48,501 nucleotides of DNA, taken from the NCBI GenBank assembly GCA_002491565.1, contig DKWE01000074.1:5156-53656 (forward strand). The letters run 5' to 3'. Below the pieces are notes generated by a model that saw only the letters and a list, made by a program, of their open reading frames with translations, was not told where the DNA came from and ran no database searches. Below, piece after piece: positions 1 through 7,690 of this stretch. The stretch is from Lachnospiraceae bacterium UBA7160 (GTDB taxonomy: Bacteria > Bacillota > Clostridia > Lachnospirales > Lachnospiraceae). The position numbers were made by a program, and so were the translations under genes. The number at the start of each line of letters is the position of its first letter. The first letter of the stretch is position 1.

Positions 1-1
1 C

Positions 2-463
2 TGCGGCCACGATCATGAGCATCATCATGACGGCGAGTGCTGCGATCATGATCACCATCACGAGGAGGAATGCTGCGGCCATGATCATGAGCATGGGCAT
101 CACCACCACTATGACGAGAATGGGGTCTGCAGCTGCGGCCATCATCATGACGAGGACGAGCATGGGCATCATCATCACCACCATGCCGACGAGGTATTTA
201 CTTCCTGGGGCCGCGAGACGCCGAAGAGCTTCACAAAGAGTGAGATGGAGCAGATTCTGAAGACGCTGAGCGATTCGGAGAGTTATGGAGTGGTACTGCG
301 CGCGAAGGGCATGGTGCCGGATACCGATGGCGACTGGATGCACTTTGATATGGTGCCTGGTGAATATGAGATCCGGAAGGGTTCGGCGGATTATACCGGC
401 AGACTGTGTGTTATCGGTTCGAAGCTTGACGAGGGGAAGCTGGAGGAACTCTTCGGATTATAA
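2..463 (+). CDS. CobW/COG0523-family metal GTPase, C-terminal part only
   Basis: The reading frame enters from the left edge, so the GTPase domain lies outside the window. What is visible is a metal-binding linker of about 63 residues with roughly 26 His and 7 Cys, including several CC pairs and a CSCGHHH motif. It is followed by about 85 residues that fit a CobW C-terminal domain and end in KLEELFGL. Proteins of the COG0523 family are GTP-dependent metal chaperones or insertases, and His-rich linkers in them bind zinc, nickel or cobalt. The gene stands 66 nt before a second GTPase of the same family on the same strand, so the two are probably co-transcribed. The linker DNA is itself repetitive, with Gly-His-Asp-His-Glu-His units, so its length may vary between strains. 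Which metal is handled cannot be told from the sequence. Confidence 0.85.
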   Translation, partial: CGHDHEHHHDGECCDHDHHHEEECCGHDHEHGHHHHYDENGVCSCGHHHDEDEHGHHHHHHADEVFTSWGRETPKSFTKSEMEQILKTLSDSESYGVVLRAKGMVPDTDGDWMHFDMVPGEYEIRKGSADYTGRLCVIGSKLDEGKLEELFGL

Positions 464-529
464 TATTGCATGATATTTGTGCAGTATTGTGCTGAGATTA
501 TATGACACAATGGAAATGAGGGAAAAGCT

Positions 530-1480
530 ATGCTGTCAATGACGATTCCTCTTTATCTGATTAATGGCTTCCTGGAGGGGGGCAAGACTTCGTTTATCCA
601 GGATGTCCTGTACGGGGATGATTTCGCGGATGGACAGAAGACACTTCTGATTCTCTGCGAGGAGGGCGAGGTGGAGTACAACGAGTCAGAGCTGACCAAC
701 CTCAATATTCTCTCTCTGACGGTAGAGGAAGAACAGGATTTTAATACAGAGTTCTTGAAAAATTGTATCCGCAAGTACCGCCCAAAGCGCATTTTTGTCG
801 AGATGAACGGGATGTGGGACTGCAAATGGATGTTTGAAGGAGGGCTTCCGGGCGCAGTCGAGATTGCGCAGGTGATTACGATTGTAGATGGAAGCACGTT
901 CCAGCTCTATGTCAACAACATGAAGGGGATCCTGAGCAATCTGTTTACGTACACGGAGATGGTGATTTTCAACCGGTGTACGCAGGATATGCCGCTGCAT
1001 TCGTTCCGGCGCGCAGTGCGCGGTGTGAACCCGAGGGCGATGGTGTATTTTGAGGCGGAGGACGGCAGTCCGATCGACCCGGGCATGGAGGAGCCGCCGT
1101 ACGATCTGAATGCGGACGTGATCCAGATCGATGACATGGACTACGGCCTCTGGTACCTCGATGTCTCGGACAATCCTGAGCGCTACGAGGGCAAGAAGGT
1201 GCGTTTCCTTGCAAAAATTATGAAGTCAAAGCGCTTTGCGGACGGCAAATTTATCCCGGGCAGAAATGCAATGACCTGTTGTGAGAACGACATCCGGTTC
1301 GTCGGCTATCTGTGCAAGGCAGAGTTTGCGGATCTGCTCAAATCCCGCCAGTGGGTGTGGATTACTGCAGAAGTGCGCAATGAGTATGCGCGGGAGTACG
1401 GAGAAGAAGGTCCTGTGCTCTACGGGGTCAGCTACGAGACGGCGGAGAAGCCGGAGGACGAGATCGTATATTTTAATTAG
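530..1480 (+). CDS. CobW-like GTPase fused to a TIGR03943/DUF1980-like C-terminal domain
   Basis: The protein has 316 residues. The N-terminal part opens like a COG0523 GTPase, with a P-loop at about residues 13-20 (GFLEGGKT). The family CxCC metal motif is absent, and the expected NKxD base-recognition motif appears as NRCT, so GTP binding may be altered. From about residue 204 to the end the protein resembles the C-terminal domain of TIGR03943/DUF1980 proteins: a YEGKKVRF start, a central FxxGR..MTCC motif, then WVWITAEV. That family usually sits beside a YraQ-type permease and a CobW GTPase, so this looks like a fusion of two normally adjacent functions. The domain match is from memory of the family. 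The ATG at 530 follows GAGGGA at a 7-nt spacing. A likely role is metal sensing, chaperoning or transport together with the upstream His-rich GTPase. Confidence 0.75.
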   Translation: MLSMTIPLYLINGFLEGGKTSFIQDVLYGDDFADGQKTLLILCEEGEVEYNESELTNLNILSLTVEEEQDFNTEFLKNCIRKYRPKRIFVEMNGMWDCKWMFEGGLPGAVEIAQVITIVDGSTFQLYVNNMKGILSNLFTYTEMVIFNRCTQDMPLHSFRRAVRGVNPRAMVYFEAEDGSPIDPGMEEPPYDLNADVIQIDDMDYGLWYLDVSDNPERYEGKKVRFLAKIMKSKRFADGKFIPGRNAMTCCENDIRFVGYLCKAEFADLLKSRQWVWITAEVRNEYAREYGEEGPVLYGVSYETAEKPEDEIVYFN

Positions 1481-1577
1481 AACGTTTACAAGATACCCAC
1501 GATTCTGTAATGTTGTAAGCTTGATACTTTGTTGCTTGCAGCGGGTTATTTGAATGAATGTGGAAACAGGCAGATTG

Positions 1578-1624
1578 GACATAGCTGCGGCATATTTGTA
1601 TGAGAGGCAGCTATGTCTCTTTGT
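1578..1624 (+). terminator. Candidate rho-independent terminator after the GTPase pair
   Basis: A perfect 11-bp stem (GACATAGCTGC with GCAGCTATGTC) closes an 18-nt loop and is followed by TCTTTGTTAT, a weak T tract. It lies about 100 nt after the stop codon of the GTPase fusion gene and before the next gene. Confidence 0.6.
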
Positions 1625-1721
1625 TATATATTTGGTGTCGGCAGAAAAGTTTCGAAAATGATAATAATGGATTTGAAAATGCGCACAGATGATGGAAAAA
1701 TGTGTGAAGTGGAGGTGCATG

Positions 1722-3365
1722 ATGGGGATTTATCTGAACAGTATGGCAGCATATGATGCATACAAAGAGATTTTTGAAGGAACCTATTTTGTTGATAAAT
1801 CTTTGATGATTGAAGATATCCTTACTTCCATGAAAAATGCAGAAAAATACATCTGTGTTACAAGACCTCGTCGTTTTGGAAAATCAGTCATGGCCAATAT
1901 GCTTGCCTGTTTTTTTTCCAGAGGATGTAGTTCTTCCGCTATCTTTACGAATCTGAAAATTGCAAAAATCATGTCAGAAAATGCTGAGTTGGGAAAAAAT
2001 ATGAATCAGCATAATGTCATTCATATTTCTTTCAACAGGCTGCCGCGCCGCTGTCGGAATTACGGGCAATATATTGATCGTATTGAAAATACCCTGATCT
2101 GCGACTTCATAGAGGCATACCCCAATGTGCCCATTCACCCGGATGATGCTGTTTGGGACGCTTTAATAAAAATATATCATGCAGATAATACTGCCAGATT
2201 CATATTTATTCTTGACGAGTGGGACTTTATTTTTCATCGGAATTTTGTGACGGAACAGGACAAGGCTGATTATATTGGGTTTTTGAGTAACCTGTTAAAG
2301 GATATGCCATATGTTTCGCTGGCATATATGACGGGCATTCTCCCCATCGCAAAATACTCAAGTGGTTCTGAGCTAAACATGTTTGCAGAATATACAATGG
2401 CCTCTGAGGAACTATACAGTGAGTTTTTTGGATTTACGGATACGGAAGTAGACCGTCTGTACGAAAAATATCTGCAACATCAGCTGGCTCCGTCAGTGCC
2501 GCGTGAGGGGCTGCGTACCTGGTACGACGGTTATCATACAAAATCCGGAGAACGTGTGTATAATCCCCGGTCGGTAGTGCTGTCTTTGACTAATAATAAT
2601 CTTGGAAATTACTGGACAAGCGCAGGACCCTATGATGAGATCTATTACTATGTCAGCCACAATATTTCCGCGATACGTGATGATCTGGCGCAGATGATTG
2701 CCGGTATTCCGGTTCCGGCTAAGGTTCGGGAATATGCTGCTGTATCTTTGAATTTATCTACCAGGGATGAAATATTTTCTGCTATGGTTGTTTATGGTTT
2801 TCTGAGTTATGAAAACGGATATGTTATGATTCCGAATAAAGAGCTGATGGATAAATTTAATGAAATGCTGATGAAAGAAGCTTCTTTGGGATATGTACAT
2901 CAGCTTGCCGCAGTATCGGACCGGATGCTGAAAGCCACATTAAATAGGGATTCTGATAAAGTCGCTGAGATCATGAAATATGCCCATGATACGGAATCTC
3001 CGCTTCTTCAGTATAATTCAGAAAGTGAACTTACGGTTCTCGTTGCACTGGTTTATCTTGCGGCCAGAGACTCTTATCGGATAGAGCGGGAGGACAAAGC
3101 AGGAGTTGGATATGCAGATTTCATTTTTTATCCAGATGTCAATCCTGCTGCGGATGGCATTATCCTGGAGCTGAAGGTCGATCATTCTGCCGAAGAGGCG
3201 CTTGAGCAGATCAAAGAGCGGGGCTATGTTTTGAAATTTCAGGGAAGGCTTGGAGAAGCGGCTAAATACACTGGCAGGATTTTGGGAGTGGGAATTGCTT
3301 ATGACAGGAAAACGAAAAAACATACTTGTAAAATTGAAGTATTGCGGGCGGCGCTGAGATCATGA
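1722..3365 (+). CDS. AAA-ATPase-like protein with C-terminal PD-(D/E)XK nuclease-type domain
   Basis: The protein has 547 residues from the ATG at 1722, which follows GGAGG at a 6-nt spacing; an ATG one codon earlier is also possible. The N-terminal part matches the AAA-ATPase_like family (PF09820), with the typical opening YFVDKSLMIEDIL and the P-loop variant RPRRFGKS at about residue 45. A Walker B-like stretch, FIFILDEWD, is near residue 160. The C-terminal part carries the PD-(D/E)XK signature, GYADFIFYPD then IILELKV, as in PF08011. Such proteins are abundant and often multi-copy in Clostridia and Bacteroidetes, and their function is not established; mobile or conflict-related roles have been suggested. 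The gene stands alone, is richer in A+T than its neighbours, and may have been acquired by transfer. Confidence 0.85.
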   Translation: MGIYLNSMAAYDAYKEIFEGTYFVDKSLMIEDILTSMKNAEKYICVTRPRRFGKSVMANMLACFFSRGCSSSAIFTNLKIAKIMSENAELGKNMNQHNVIHISFNRLPRRCRNYGQYIDRIENTLICDFIEAYPNVPIHPDDAVWDALIKIYHADNTARFIFILDEWDFIFHRNFVTEQDKADYIGFLSNLLKDMPYVSLAYMTGILPIAKYSSGSELNMFAEYTMASEELYSEFFGFTDTEVDRLYEKYLQHQLAPSVPREGLRTWYDGYHTKSGERVYNPRSVVLSLTNNNLGNYWTSAGPYDEIYYYVSHNISAIRDDLAQMIAGIPVPAKVREYAAVSLNLSTRDEIFSAMVVYGFLSYENGYVMIPNKELMDKFNEMLMKEASLGYVHQLAAVSDRMLKATLNRDSDKVAEIMKYAHDTESPLLQYNSESELTVLVALVYLAARDSYRIEREDKAGVGYADFIFYPDVNPAADGIILELKVDHSAEEALEQIKERGYVLKFQGRLGEAAKYTGRILGVGIAYDRKTKKHTCKIEVLRAALRS

Positions 3366-3535
3366 ACCAGGAGCTGTGCATAAGAGAATTCAGAAGCAGG
3401 GTATCCAAGCGCAAGGCGGCTGCGTGAGACGCTGTGGCGATATCATTGAGAAAACGGGCTGTAGTTTGCTGGAAAATCATGCAAATGGCTTTGAATGAAC
3501 AGGAATAACAGAGTGCATCAAGTTTGCTTATAACG

Positions 3536-3570
3536 TAAAAACGTGCCACCGGCTATTAAGCCGATGGCAC
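3536..3570 (-). terminator. Rho-independent terminator of tRNA-Ser
   Basis: Read on the minus strand, an 11-bp stem (GTGCCATCGGC with GCCGGTGGCAC, one mismatch) with a 6-nt loop is followed at once by GTTTTTACG. It lies 16 nt after the 3' end of the tRNA gene. Confidence 0.85.
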
Positions 3571-3585
3571 ACTCTATATAAGAGG

Positions 3586-3673
3586 CGGAGACGGAGGGAT
3601 TCGAACCCTCGTGCCGGTTGCCCGACAACTTGATTTCGAGTCAAGCTCGTTATGGCCACTTCGATACGTCTCC
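3586..3673 (-). tRNA. tRNA-Ser (anticodon CGA)
   Basis: The minus-strand sequence folds as an 88-nt class II tRNA. The acceptor stem is GGAGACG/CGTCTCC with a G discriminator base, the T arm contains GGTTCGAATCC, the anticodon stem-loop is CTTGA-CTCGAAA-TCAAG, and a long variable arm is present, as expected for serine. The anticodon CGA reads UCG. The terminal CCA is not encoded in full (CCT follows the discriminator). Confidence 0.95.
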
Positions 3674-3720
3674 AAAGGGGAAAGAAATAGAGAAGTTGCT
3701 GCAAAAGCAACAACACTGCT

Positions 3721-3749
3721 ATTATAAATCAGGGATTGGATTCCGTCAA
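3721..3749 (-). promoter_or_regulatory. Sigma-A promoter for tRNA-Ser, overlapping the tadA stop
   Basis: On the minus strand TTGACG is followed after exactly 17 nt by TATAAT, about 50 nt before the tRNA. The -35 box lies inside the last codons of tadA and the spacer contains the tadA stop codon. Confidence 0.85.
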
Positions 3750-4244
3750 CGGGTTTTCTGAAAGTTTTTTTTCTTTTTTTTGTTCTTTTTTCCACTCACG
3801 GAGTTCACGGAAGAAGCTGGAGAGCATGGTGCTGCATTCGCCTTCGAGCACACCCCGCTCAGTGAGGACCTGATGATTGAATTCCGGCATATCGAGAAGG
3901 TTGAGGATGGAACCGGCACAGCCCGCCTTGGGATTCATGCAGCCGATGACGGCGCGCGTGATGCGGGACTGTACAATGGCCCCGGCGCACATCTGGCAGG
4001 GCTCCAATGTGATGTAAATGGTACAGCCTTCCAGTCTCCAGTCGCCGAGCCGCTTACTTGCCTTGCGGATAGCGTTGATCTCTGCGTGGGAGACGGTGTT
4101 TTTGTCGGTATTGCGGCGGTTATAGCCGCGGGCGATAATCCGGTCTTCATAAACGATTACGCAGCCAATTGGCACCTCGCGCAGCGCGTAGGCTTTGCGC
4201 GCCTGGCGCAGCGCTTCTTTCATGTAGGTTTCGTCAGCAGTCAT
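3729..4244 (-). CDS. tadA: tRNA-specific adenosine deaminase
   Basis: This enzyme deaminates the wobble adenosine 34 of tRNA-Arg(ACG) to inosine. The 171-residue product has the zinc and catalytic motifs of the cytidine/deoxycytidylate deaminase fold: HAE near residue 53 and PCxxC (EPCQMCAGA) near residue 83, with the conserved VPIGCV near the start. The ATG at 4244 follows AGGAGA at about 7 nt; an upstream in-frame start would add 23 residues with no family resemblance. The C-terminus is Lys-rich (KKEQKKEKK), giving a slightly long tail. The gene lies between the SRP RNA and tRNA-Ser on the same strand, a cluster of translation-related genes that is common in Firmicutes. Confidence 0.95.
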   Translation of the reverse strand: MTADETYMKEALRQARKAYALREVPIGCVIVYEDRIIARGYNRRNTDKNTVSHAEINAIRKASKRLGDWRLEGCTIYITLEPCQMCAGAIVQSRITRAVIGCMNPKAGCAGSILNLLDMPEFNHQVLTERGVLEGECSTMLSSFFRELREWKKEQKKEKKLSENPLTESNP

Positions 4245-4328
4245 TTTAGCATCTCCTGTTATCAATGTGATACCTGTTGATATAAGTACAGGCATGTAGG
4301 AAGCTAAAGGCAATAGGGCGGTCAGAAA

Positions 4329-4344
4329 GTGACAGTGCTGTCAC
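4329..4344. promoter_or_regulatory. 16-bp perfect palindrome upstream of tadA
   Basis: GTGACAG-TG-CTGTCAC is a perfect inverted repeat located 85 nt before the tadA start and 30 nt after the SRP RNA terminator hairpin. It could be a repressor operator or a small RNA hairpin. No matching regulator is visible nearby. Confidence 0.35.
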
Positions 4345-4374
4345 CGTATCATCTTTTAGAGTTGCATAACACAT

Positions 4375-4438
4375 AAGGCCATCGCAAAGAAGAAAAGGAA
4401 GCTGACTGTCAGCTGATTTTCACCTTTGCGATGGCCTT
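4375..4438 (-). terminator. Long hairpin downstream of the SRP RNA gene
   Basis: A perfect 15-bp stem (AAGGCCATCGCAAAG with CTTTGCGATGGCCTT) encloses a second small palindrome, AGCTGAC-T-GTCAGCT at 4400-4414. It begins 6 nt after the SRP RNA 3' end. The T tract on the minus strand is weak (TTATGTGTTAT), so termination is likely but not certain. Confidence 0.6.
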
Positions 4439-4443
4439 ATTTA

Positions 4444-4708
4444 TCCGTGCGCCTCGCTTTGAACGCATACCATGAACGTTACCTGGACAGTTAACTCGGC
4501 TCAGGCTGCCTTACGGCACACGGGTGGTCCCGCTTAGTGCTGCTTTGTTCCCAACCTGACACGGTTCACGGGTTCCCGTTGCGTAAGACCCAAACGTCAA
4601 CATCACTTATCCAGGGCAGCTCCACAGTAGTACGCCCGAGGTTCGGCATCACCCCCGCTATGGCGGATTGCGGGTACAGGGCACCGCCATCTCCCCGGCT
4701 GCACGGAT
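4444..4708 (-). ncRNA. ffs: Signal recognition particle RNA, large Gram-positive type (scRNA)
   Basis: The RNA is about 265 nt, the size of the Bacillus subtilis scRNA. Its 5' and 3' ends pair (TCCGTGC with GCACGGA). The Ffh-binding helix 8 reads GTCAGGTTG-GGAA-CAAAGCAGC, with the conserved GGAA tetraloop and the asymmetric internal loop. The 5' part keeps the Alu-domain stretch GCGGTGCCCTGTACC, and conserved segments GTTGACGTTTGGGTC and CCGAGTTAACTG match the Firmicute RNA. It forms the signal recognition particle with Ffh and targets membrane proteins to the Sec translocon. The ends are estimated from pairing and may be off by a few bases. Confidence 0.95.
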
Positions 4709-4714
4709 GTTTCA

Positions 4715-4743
4715 ACTATACAGGGTTTGCCCGGATTTGTCAA
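4715..4743 (-). promoter_or_regulatory. Strong sigma-A promoter of the SRP RNA gene
   Basis: On the minus strand TTGACA is followed after 17 nt by TATAGT, and the RNA starts about 7 nt after the -10 box. This near-consensus promoter supports the assigned 5' end. Confidence 0.92.
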
Positions 4744-4811
4744 GGGCAGGAAAAATGCTTTGCAAGAAAATTTGATTCAGCTGTTACTGTTCAGCTTATT
4801 GAAAACACGAG

Positions 4812-5120
4812 CTACACAAGCAGCATATAGAAGATAGTTCCCGCAAGAATCGACAGCAGTGTGTTATGCTTCCATTTATGCAGGAGGACGACGAGCAGCA
4901 CGGAAAGCAGCTCCGGCAAGCCGTGTCCCGCACTTGTAAATGAGATATTTTTCAGGCAATAGACGACAAGCATTCCCATGATCGCATACGGAAGCACACC
5001 GCCGAGATAGCGCACAGGCTCCGGCGTCCCGTTTCGAAATACCAGAAACGGCAGGAACCGCAGCAGCGCTGTGATTCCTGCAATGACTATAACCATTACA
5101 AATGCATAGGTTCTGCTCAT
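4812..5120 (-). CDS. azlD: AzlD-family branched-chain amino acid exporter small subunit
   Basis: The product has 102 residues and about four hydrophobic segments, typical of AzlD (PF05437), with the family-like FLPFLVFR motif near residue 25 and a conserved YAIMGMLVVYCLK segment. AzlD works with AzlC as a two-subunit membrane exporter of branched-chain amino acids or analogues. The ATG at 5120 follows AAAGGAGGAAGAGC, a strong ribosome binding site. An upstream in-frame start at 5171 would add 17 basic residues and no better signal. It follows azlC with a 55-nt gap on the same strand, so the two form an operon. Confidence 0.92.
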   Translation of the reverse strand: MSRTYAFVMVIVIAGITALLRFLPFLVFRNGTPEPVRYLGGVLPYAIMGMLVVYCLKNISFTSAGHGLPELLSVLLVVLLHKWKHNTLLSILAGTIFYMLLV

Positions 5121-5175
5121 GCTCTTCCTCCTTTTTCTAACCCGGATAAATTGGAACCGGAATTTTGCCATTATT

Positions 5176-5868
5176 TTACTGGTTTGTCTTCAATATCCAG
5201 CGCTTTTCCAGGAACAGGCAGACGGTGATTCCCAGCATGGAGGGAATCAGGAAGCCGGACGCCCCGAATAGTATACGGCACAGGAATGAGACAACGACTC
5301 CCGTGAGTGCAGGGAGATGCCGCTTCTCCTTTTCCCACTGTTCCACGAAGATCACAACAAAAAGCGCTGTCATGGCGAAGTCAATCCCCGTGGAATCGAA
5401 CGGCAGAATTGCTCCAAGCGCCGCGCCGACGACGCTTCCAGTCACCCAGTAGCACTGGTTGAGCAGGGAAACGAAGAAATAATACTTTTTGCGGTCAACG
5501 CCCTCCGGGAGTGTGGGTGCGCAGACAAGCGAGTAGGTCTCATCGGTCAGCGCAAAGATCAGATAGGGCTTTTTGCGTCCCGTATCTTCGTAATCTGCAA
5601 GCATGGAAATTCCGTAAAATAGATGGCGCACGTTGACCATGACCGTCATCAGCGCTGCTGTGATCAGCGATGCGCCGCCCGCAAGCAGATCAACTGCAAC
5701 ATATTGCATAGAGCCTGCATAGATGCACGTGCTCATCAGCAGCGCCCACCACCAGTCATAGCCCTTGTCCTGCAGCAAAATTCCGAATCCCATCCCGAGC
5801 ACAATGTACCCGGCCATGACAGGAAGGGAAGCGAGAAAAGAGTAGTTTCGTGTCTTGTTCTTTTGCAT
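5176..5868 (-). CDS. azlC: AzlC-family branched-chain amino acid exporter large subunit
   Basis: The 230-residue membrane protein has six to eight hydrophobic segments and AzlC family (PF03591) features: GMGFGILLQ near residue 25, a segment AGSMQYVAVDLLAGGA near residue 51, and NVRHLFYGISM near residue 79. AzlCD exports branched-chain amino acids and their toxic analogues such as 4-azaleucine in B. subtilis. The ATG at 5868 follows AAGGAGAAGATACC. It is the first gene of the azlC-azlD operon, with a clear promoter about 165 nt upstream. No AzlB/Lrp-type regulator gene is present next to it, unlike in B. subtilis. Confidence 0.93.
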   Translation of the reverse strand: MQKNKTRNYSFLASLPVMAGYIVLGMGFGILLQDKGYDWWWALLMSTCIYAGSMQYVAVDLLAGGASLITAALMTVMVNVRHLFYGISMLADYEDTGRKKPYLIFALTDETYSLVCAPTLPEGVDRKKYYFFVSLLNQCYWVTGSVVGAALGAILPFDSTGIDFAMTALFVVIFVEQWEKEKRHLPALTGVVVSFLCRILFGASGFLIPSMLGITVCLFLEKRWILKTNQ

Positions 5869-6032
5869 GGTATCTTCTCCTTATATAAGCGCAGCCCGCT
5901 GCCCACAGCAAATGTGTGATGGCAGCAACAAAAAAGAACATTTCTGATCATTTATCATCAATGTTCTCCGGGATTACTGCAGAAATCGCTGCTAAACAAT
6001 ATGCTGCCTCCTGGGGCAAAATTTCTGGCGCT

Positions 6033-6062
6033 ATTATACAACCGGAAGCCTGGCCGTGTCAA
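6033..6062 (-). promoter_or_regulatory. Sigma-A promoter of azlCD
   Basis: On the minus strand TTGACA and TATAAT are separated by 18 nt. The transcript would have a leader of about 155 nt. The leader contains AGGAGG followed by a possible TTG-started 13-codon frame ending TGA. Its codons are not enriched for Leu, Ile or Val, so classical attenuation is not supported. Confidence 0.8.
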
Positions 6063-6460
6063 TTTAAAATGTTAGTGTCTGCGGACAACAGCATGTCTGT
6101 GCCAAAATGGAACTATTTATGGGTTTTCCTGCGGTGGAAAGAATGATATACTTACTTTATTCCCGCGAGCGACGAGCCAAGCAGCTATACAAGCATAGCT
6201 ATTTGGTGGTGCTGTGTGTCGGCGGCACACATTTAGCGCCGATCTGGTTTAGGCAGGCAAAGGGACTGCCTGTGTTATGGTTTTGGATGATACAATTATG
6301 ATGCAGATTTGTGCGGAATCTGATACATCCCCGTTCTATAATCCTTTTCGTAAAAAGTGTGTACAACGAATTGCAGGTAATGGTACCAGGCGTTGTCTGG
6401 TGGTTTGCTGAGCGTTGTTCTGGCGGCAATATGAGGAGGAAGAAAGGCAGGATATATCAG
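6063..6460. other. Intergenic region with no recognisable gene
   Basis: About 400 nt between the azlCD promoter and the protease gene. Two small inverted repeats are visible: GTGTG/CACAC at about 6214-6230, and CAGGCA/TGCCTG at about 6254-6272. No good promoter for the downstream gene was identified. Short frames here lack ribosome binding sites and family resemblance. Confidence 0.4.
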
Positions 6461-7375
6461 ATGTACATAAGCAAAAGAGAGCGGAGTAATAAAAAAAGGC
6501 AAGCAGGGACGAGGGAGAAGAGTATGTGGTCAGCGATTCTTGGAGTGGTGGTGGCGGGCTGTGTGATTGCAAGGCTGCCGGGTGCGCTGGCACCGGCTGT
6601 AGAGGGGATTGAGGTGGCTTCGAGAGTGATTGATAGGAAAGAGGAGTCAAAGAATGTGGATAAGGACTATGCAGTAACTGTAGCGCGCGAAAATCCGGAA
6701 GCCCTTCAGACGAGTGATGCGTGGAAGGAGATTCTGGCGCAGAAAGACCGCTACCCGGCAGCACTGATCCGGGATCTGGAACGGAATCCGGAGATGTTGG
6801 ATTTCGTGGAGGGATATCTGACGGCGGAGCCAGAGGCGACAGGCGGACTGACCGAGGAGGAGCAGAAGGAGGACTGCCCGCTGTTGATCCAGTGGGACAA
6901 GCGCTGGGGGTATGCCCCCTATGGGCAGAGCAATATCGGAATTTCCGGCTGCGGGCCGACGTGTCTTTCTATGGTACTCTACAGCCTTACTCGGGACGCT
7001 TCCCTGACTCCGGATGCGATGGCAGAACTTGCCATGAATGAAGGATATTACGTCAAAGGAGCCGGGACAGCGTGGACATTTCTGACGGAGGTCGCTCCGA
7101 GGTATGGGGTGATGCCGCTGCAGCATGACAGTTGGACCGAGGATATGATAGAACAGTATCTGAAGGATGGAAAGCTGATCATTTTGTCTATGGGGCCTGG
7201 AGATTTTACAGATGAAGGACATTTTATTGTTGTGCGCGGATATGAAGATGGAAAGCTGCTGGTCAATGATCCATTCAGCTATGCGAACAGTGAGAAAGAG
7301 TGGGAGTATGGCATCATCGAAAACCAGTGTATGCAGATGTGGACTTATGAAGCATGTATGCCGTTTGAGGAATAA
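6461..7375 (+). CDS. Membrane-anchored C39-like cysteine peptidase domain protein
   Basis: The 305-residue product has a basic N-terminus, one membrane segment at about residues 25-45 (AILGVVVAGCVIARLPGAL), an acidic stalk, and a C-terminal peptidase_C39_2-like domain. The catalytic Cys lies in SGCGPTCLSMVL, the His in EGHFIVVRGY and a candidate Asp in LLVNDPF, the usual order for papain-fold C39 enzymes. The domain is expected outside the cell, where such proteins cleave peptides or act on the wall; the substrate is unknown. The start at 6461 is chosen because it gives the compact basic-plus-membrane N-terminus. A second candidate ATG at 6431 would add ten residues, and neither has a strong ribosome binding site. 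It is monocistronic. Confidence 0.8.
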   Translation: MYISKRERSNKKRQAGTREKSMWSAILGVVVAGCVIARLPGALAPAVEGIEVASRVIDRKEESKNVDKDYAVTVARENPEALQTSDAWKEILAQKDRYPAALIRDLERNPEMLDFVEGYLTAEPEATGGLTEEEQKEDCPLLIQWDKRWGYAPYGQSNIGISGCGPTCLSMVLYSLTRDASLTPDAMAELAMNEGYYVKGAGTAWTFLTEVAPRYGVMPLQHDSWTEDMIEQYLKDGKLIILSMGPGDFTDEGHFIVVRGYEDGKLLVNDPFSYANSEKEWEYGIIENQCMQMWTYEACMPFEE

Positions 7376-7558
7376 GGGCATGAGCTATCTGTTTTTTTAC
7401 AATTATATGGGACAAAGAATTTTAGTGAAGTTTACAGTTATGGCTTTGATCGGAATACGTGAAAAATGATTTGAGAATATTCAGAGGAAAATGTGAAAGT
7501 GTAGGGTCAGTTAAGGGTGAGAGTGCTTACATAAGCAGGAATATGGATGAAAAATAGC

Positions 7559-7677
7559 GGAGACGCGTGCAACAGTAGGAATTACGGGTTTCAAAAAGTG
7601 GAGACGCGTGCAACAGTAGGAATTACGGGTTTCAAAAAGTGGAGATGCCTGCGACAGCGGGAATGCGGTTTAGGAAA
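7559..7677 (+). repeat. 41-nt tandem repeat upstream of sbcD
   Basis: Two identical 41-nt units (7559-7599 and 7600-7640), beginning GGAGACGCGTGC and ending TTTCAAAAAGT, are followed by a degraded third copy (7641-7677) that runs into the sbcD ribosome binding site. The rest of the 7376-7690 gap holds no gene. Confidence 0.95.
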
Positions 7678-7690
7678 GAAGGAGGCGCAT

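Noticed and set aside
3780..4280. 166-residue plus-strand frame
   Set aside because: Antisense to tadA, whose zinc-binding motifs are intact.
4537..4830. 97-residue frame through the SRP RNA region
   Set aside because: The DNA is accounted for by the SRP RNA and its promoter on the other strand; the frame has no ribosome site.
5736..5951. 71-residue minus-strand frame overlapping the azlC start
   Set aside because: It runs out of frame into azlC, has no family resemblance, and azlC has the better ribosome site.
6107..6301. 64-residue plus-strand frame in the gap before the protease gene
   Set aside because: No ribosome site, no recognisable domain, and it overlaps small inverted repeats; too weak to call a gene.
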